Positions 62,043 to 64,000 of a stretch of DNA of 64,000 nt are shown piece after piece. A model generated the notes under the pieces. It was not told the origin of the DNA. It did not search any database and saw only the letters and a list, made by a program, of their open reading frames with translations. The position numbers and the translations under genes are program-made. Every line of letters begins with the position of its first letter. Position 1 is the first letter of the stretch. The stretch is from Panaeolus papilionaceus. Its lineage: Eukaryota; Basidiomycota; Agaricomycetes; Agaricales. The stretch spans positions 372,001-436,000 of the forward strand of contig JADNRZ010000012.1 in the NCBI GenBank assembly GCA_015501605.1. The letters run 5' to 3'.

Positions 62043-63794
62043 ATGCATAGGGTCCTTCAAAACCCCTCTTTGCTTCGAGAGATCTTCTCCAATATCACAC
62101 CTTGTCCCAACCGTGTTAACACTAAGAGGTGCTCGTGTCGAGCAGCGGCACTGACCTGCAGAGCCTTTTCAGGCCCTGCCCTCGATGTCCTATGGCAAGA
62201 TTTGGACAGTTTTATGCCAATCGTACTGTTAATCCCCCGGCTGAAGCGTGTAACTGGTGGGGACAATGAAGACCCATGTGTCTGGGTAGGCGCCGGTTTG
62301 AGGGTCGATCGTTATCCGGTTATGCTCACATATTTTTCCTAGTTTGCAGATGAAGCTCTTAAATTAGACGATCTAACCACGATGAGGGCTTATGCTCGGC
62401 GTGTTAGACGCCTTTACCTGTACCACTCCAGTCCGTCTAACAACAACCCGGAAATGCTGAGCCGCGTTGAGCCGTCCACGATGATGCAATTACTCAACTT
62501 GTTTGGCCCTACGCATCCTCTCTTTCCATGCCTTCGTGAATTACAAATCCAAACTAAACCTATCCGCGGGGCAAGGATGTCCGCTACATCGGCCTATCTC
62601 TCCCTATTCCTCTCGCCCATGCTTCAAAGCGTTTCGTTCCATTTCTGGAACCACGTCCATGTCACTTCAGTCGCAGCGCCTACCGTGTCCATGTTTCTTC
62701 GAGATCTGAGCAAGCACTTTGACGGCGGCCATCCTCGTATCGACACAATACACCTATATCCTCCGGTTTCACCTCATGATATTGATAGCTTGTGTTCGCT
62801 AACATACCTAGAAGAGCTCGATTTGGGCAGAAGCTTTCACAGAAGCCATCCCGACATTCCGACATTTCAGGAACTCGCGATTCTCGATAACCTTCGCAAG
62901 CTCACAGTCAGCGTCGATGACTACATCTGGAATCCTTTACCACCCCACTCCGTGGAAGGCATTATCCCCTGCTTTGCTTCGTTGAAAAATCTGATTCTCA
63001 GATCCAACGTAAGAAGTCTCACTTCCATCATATCCTCTGTTTTCCTTCCCTCCCTGGAGAGGCTTGATTTCGAGTGTGCTATAGACGAAGAAGACGACAC
63101 ACCGGACCCCAAAGATTGGCAGAAGCTGTTTCAAAAGCTGGTTATTACTGTGCCCACCCTTCGCGCCCTGGTCTTGAACATCGATTATCCCAGTGACTCG
63201 GATTCAGACCATAACTCAGAGAGCATCAATGTAGAAATCCCGCCTTTGCCATGGTCTATCTTCGCATCGCTTCTTTCACTCCGCATTGTTGAACTCGAGA
63301 TTCGCAAACCCAAAGTGAACGCACTCTCAAATCAACATATCGAGGGAATTGTTTCAGCCTGGCCAGACTTAGAGGTGCTTCATGTCAACACCGACGGTCT
63401 CAAAGGGAACATAAACCATAACTCCCTAATCACCATTGCCACCAAGCTTCCAAAGCTTCGTTCTCTGTCGATATCATTGAACCTGCAAACACTTCCGCAG
63501 GACTTTCTCCCAAAGCCGCCACTCACAATCTGCATGCTTCGGTCTATTTGTCTGTCTGAAAGTCATAAAACCCCGGCATCTAGAGGGGGTCGGTCTGCTG
63601 GTCGCCTTCAGGAGCCTGATATAGACACACTCTACTCGTTGGCACAATTCCTGGACACATTGTTTCCCCATCTTGTAGACATTGGCATACCCCAGTTATT
63701 CAGGTTTGATAACGTCGAAAAGAGGCTTAAAGGGTTCTTGGATGGGTTTAAAAAGGCACGGAGCAGGGAACGAGCGCTAAACACGAGGAGGTGA
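62043..63794 (+). CDS. F-box-like/leucine-rich protein, divergent copy E
   Basis: Exon 1 is 62043-62249 and exon 2 62343-63794, total 1,659 nt, 552 residues. The donor GTAACT is weak but is the only one found giving the right phase. The N terminus MHRVLQNPSLLREIFSNIT is the F-box-like motif. ALTCRAFSGPALDVLWQDLD follows, and the intron sits at the equivalent place to that in copies A-C, though exon 1 is about 20 codons shorter. Exon 2 opens with FADEALKLDDL and has YARRVRRLYLYHSS, equivalent to HARRVRSLDI of the array genes. Leucine-rich segments follow (LRELQIQT, LEELDLGRSF, LDNLRKLTVSVDD, LPKLRSLSISLNLQ). It differs widely from A-C but is close to the pseudogene at 52975-53490. The C terminus is basic (KKARSRERALNTRR). 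Predicted SCF substrate receptor, target unknown; beyond it 63795-64000 holds no gene. Confidence 0.8.
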
Positions 63795-64000
63795 TTTGTT
63801 GTTTGAACATATGATTCATTTGTACATACGTAGCTTGGTCGGTCATATACGCGTAGTATACAAAATTGACACAAAAAAATCAGTTCTTCAAACTCTTGTT
63901 CATTCGGTAGGCTGATGACAGACCGCAGTTAGCAAGGAAGATGCTCGAATAGAGCGAGGACGCAATCGGATTTCAAATGGCTCTGGAAAGCTATATCACA

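Overview
The window looks like nuclear DNA of a filamentous basidiomycete, most likely an Agaricomycete. Protein genes lie on both strands and are interrupted by many short GT-AG introns, mostly 50-120 nt. Long serine-rich disordered proteins, a CAP10-type (GT90) glycosyltransferase, fungal S10 carboxypeptidase and MYND genes, and a local family of F-box-like genes all fit that group. No species is claimed. Gene models below were spliced by eye. For most of them the exon lengths sum to a multiple of three, which supports the joins.

Layout. 0-10.7 kb is a compact housekeeping block: the 5' part of a TFIIIC 90 kDa subunit gene (minus, cut by the window edge), an aldo-keto reductase with a C-terminal hydrophobic anchor (plus), a MYND-finger gene (minus) and a type II membrane GT90 glycosyltransferase (minus). 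13.6-25.4 kb is one very large gene of nine exons. It encodes about 3,721 residues: roughly 3,300 of low-complexity sequence, including an RS-repeat block and a basic nuclear-localisation-like stretch, followed by a C-terminal NYN/PIN-like RNase domain. 26.9-30.1 kb holds an isoprenylcysteine carboxyl methyltransferase (Ste14/ICMT type) and an unrecognised disordered protein.

30.2-42.8 kb is gene-poor. Its only confident gene is a pyridoxamine-phosphate-oxidase-like FMN-binding protein at 34.2-35.4 kb. 42.8-46.9 kb carries a secreted serine carypeptidase of family S10 (serine carboxypeptidase, complete catalytic triad, ten exons) and a second copy of the FMN-binding gene. That second copy has exactly the same first three exon lengths as the first and lies in the opposite orientation.

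48.7-55.5 kb is a tandem array of three closely related F-box-like/leucine-rich genes on the plus strand, with a broken, internally deleted relative on the minus strand between the second and third. 56.9-60.2 kb is a single C2H2 zinc-finger gene whose finger is split by an unusually long (1,017 nt) intron. A fourth intact F-box-like gene, closer to the pseudogene than to the array, ends the window at 62.0-63.8 kb.

Functional links. The genes do not form a biosynthetic cluster. The strongest candidates for new biology are the giant RS-NYN protein and the expanding F-box-like family with its dying copy. No RNA gene, CRISPR array, or intact transposable element was recognised.
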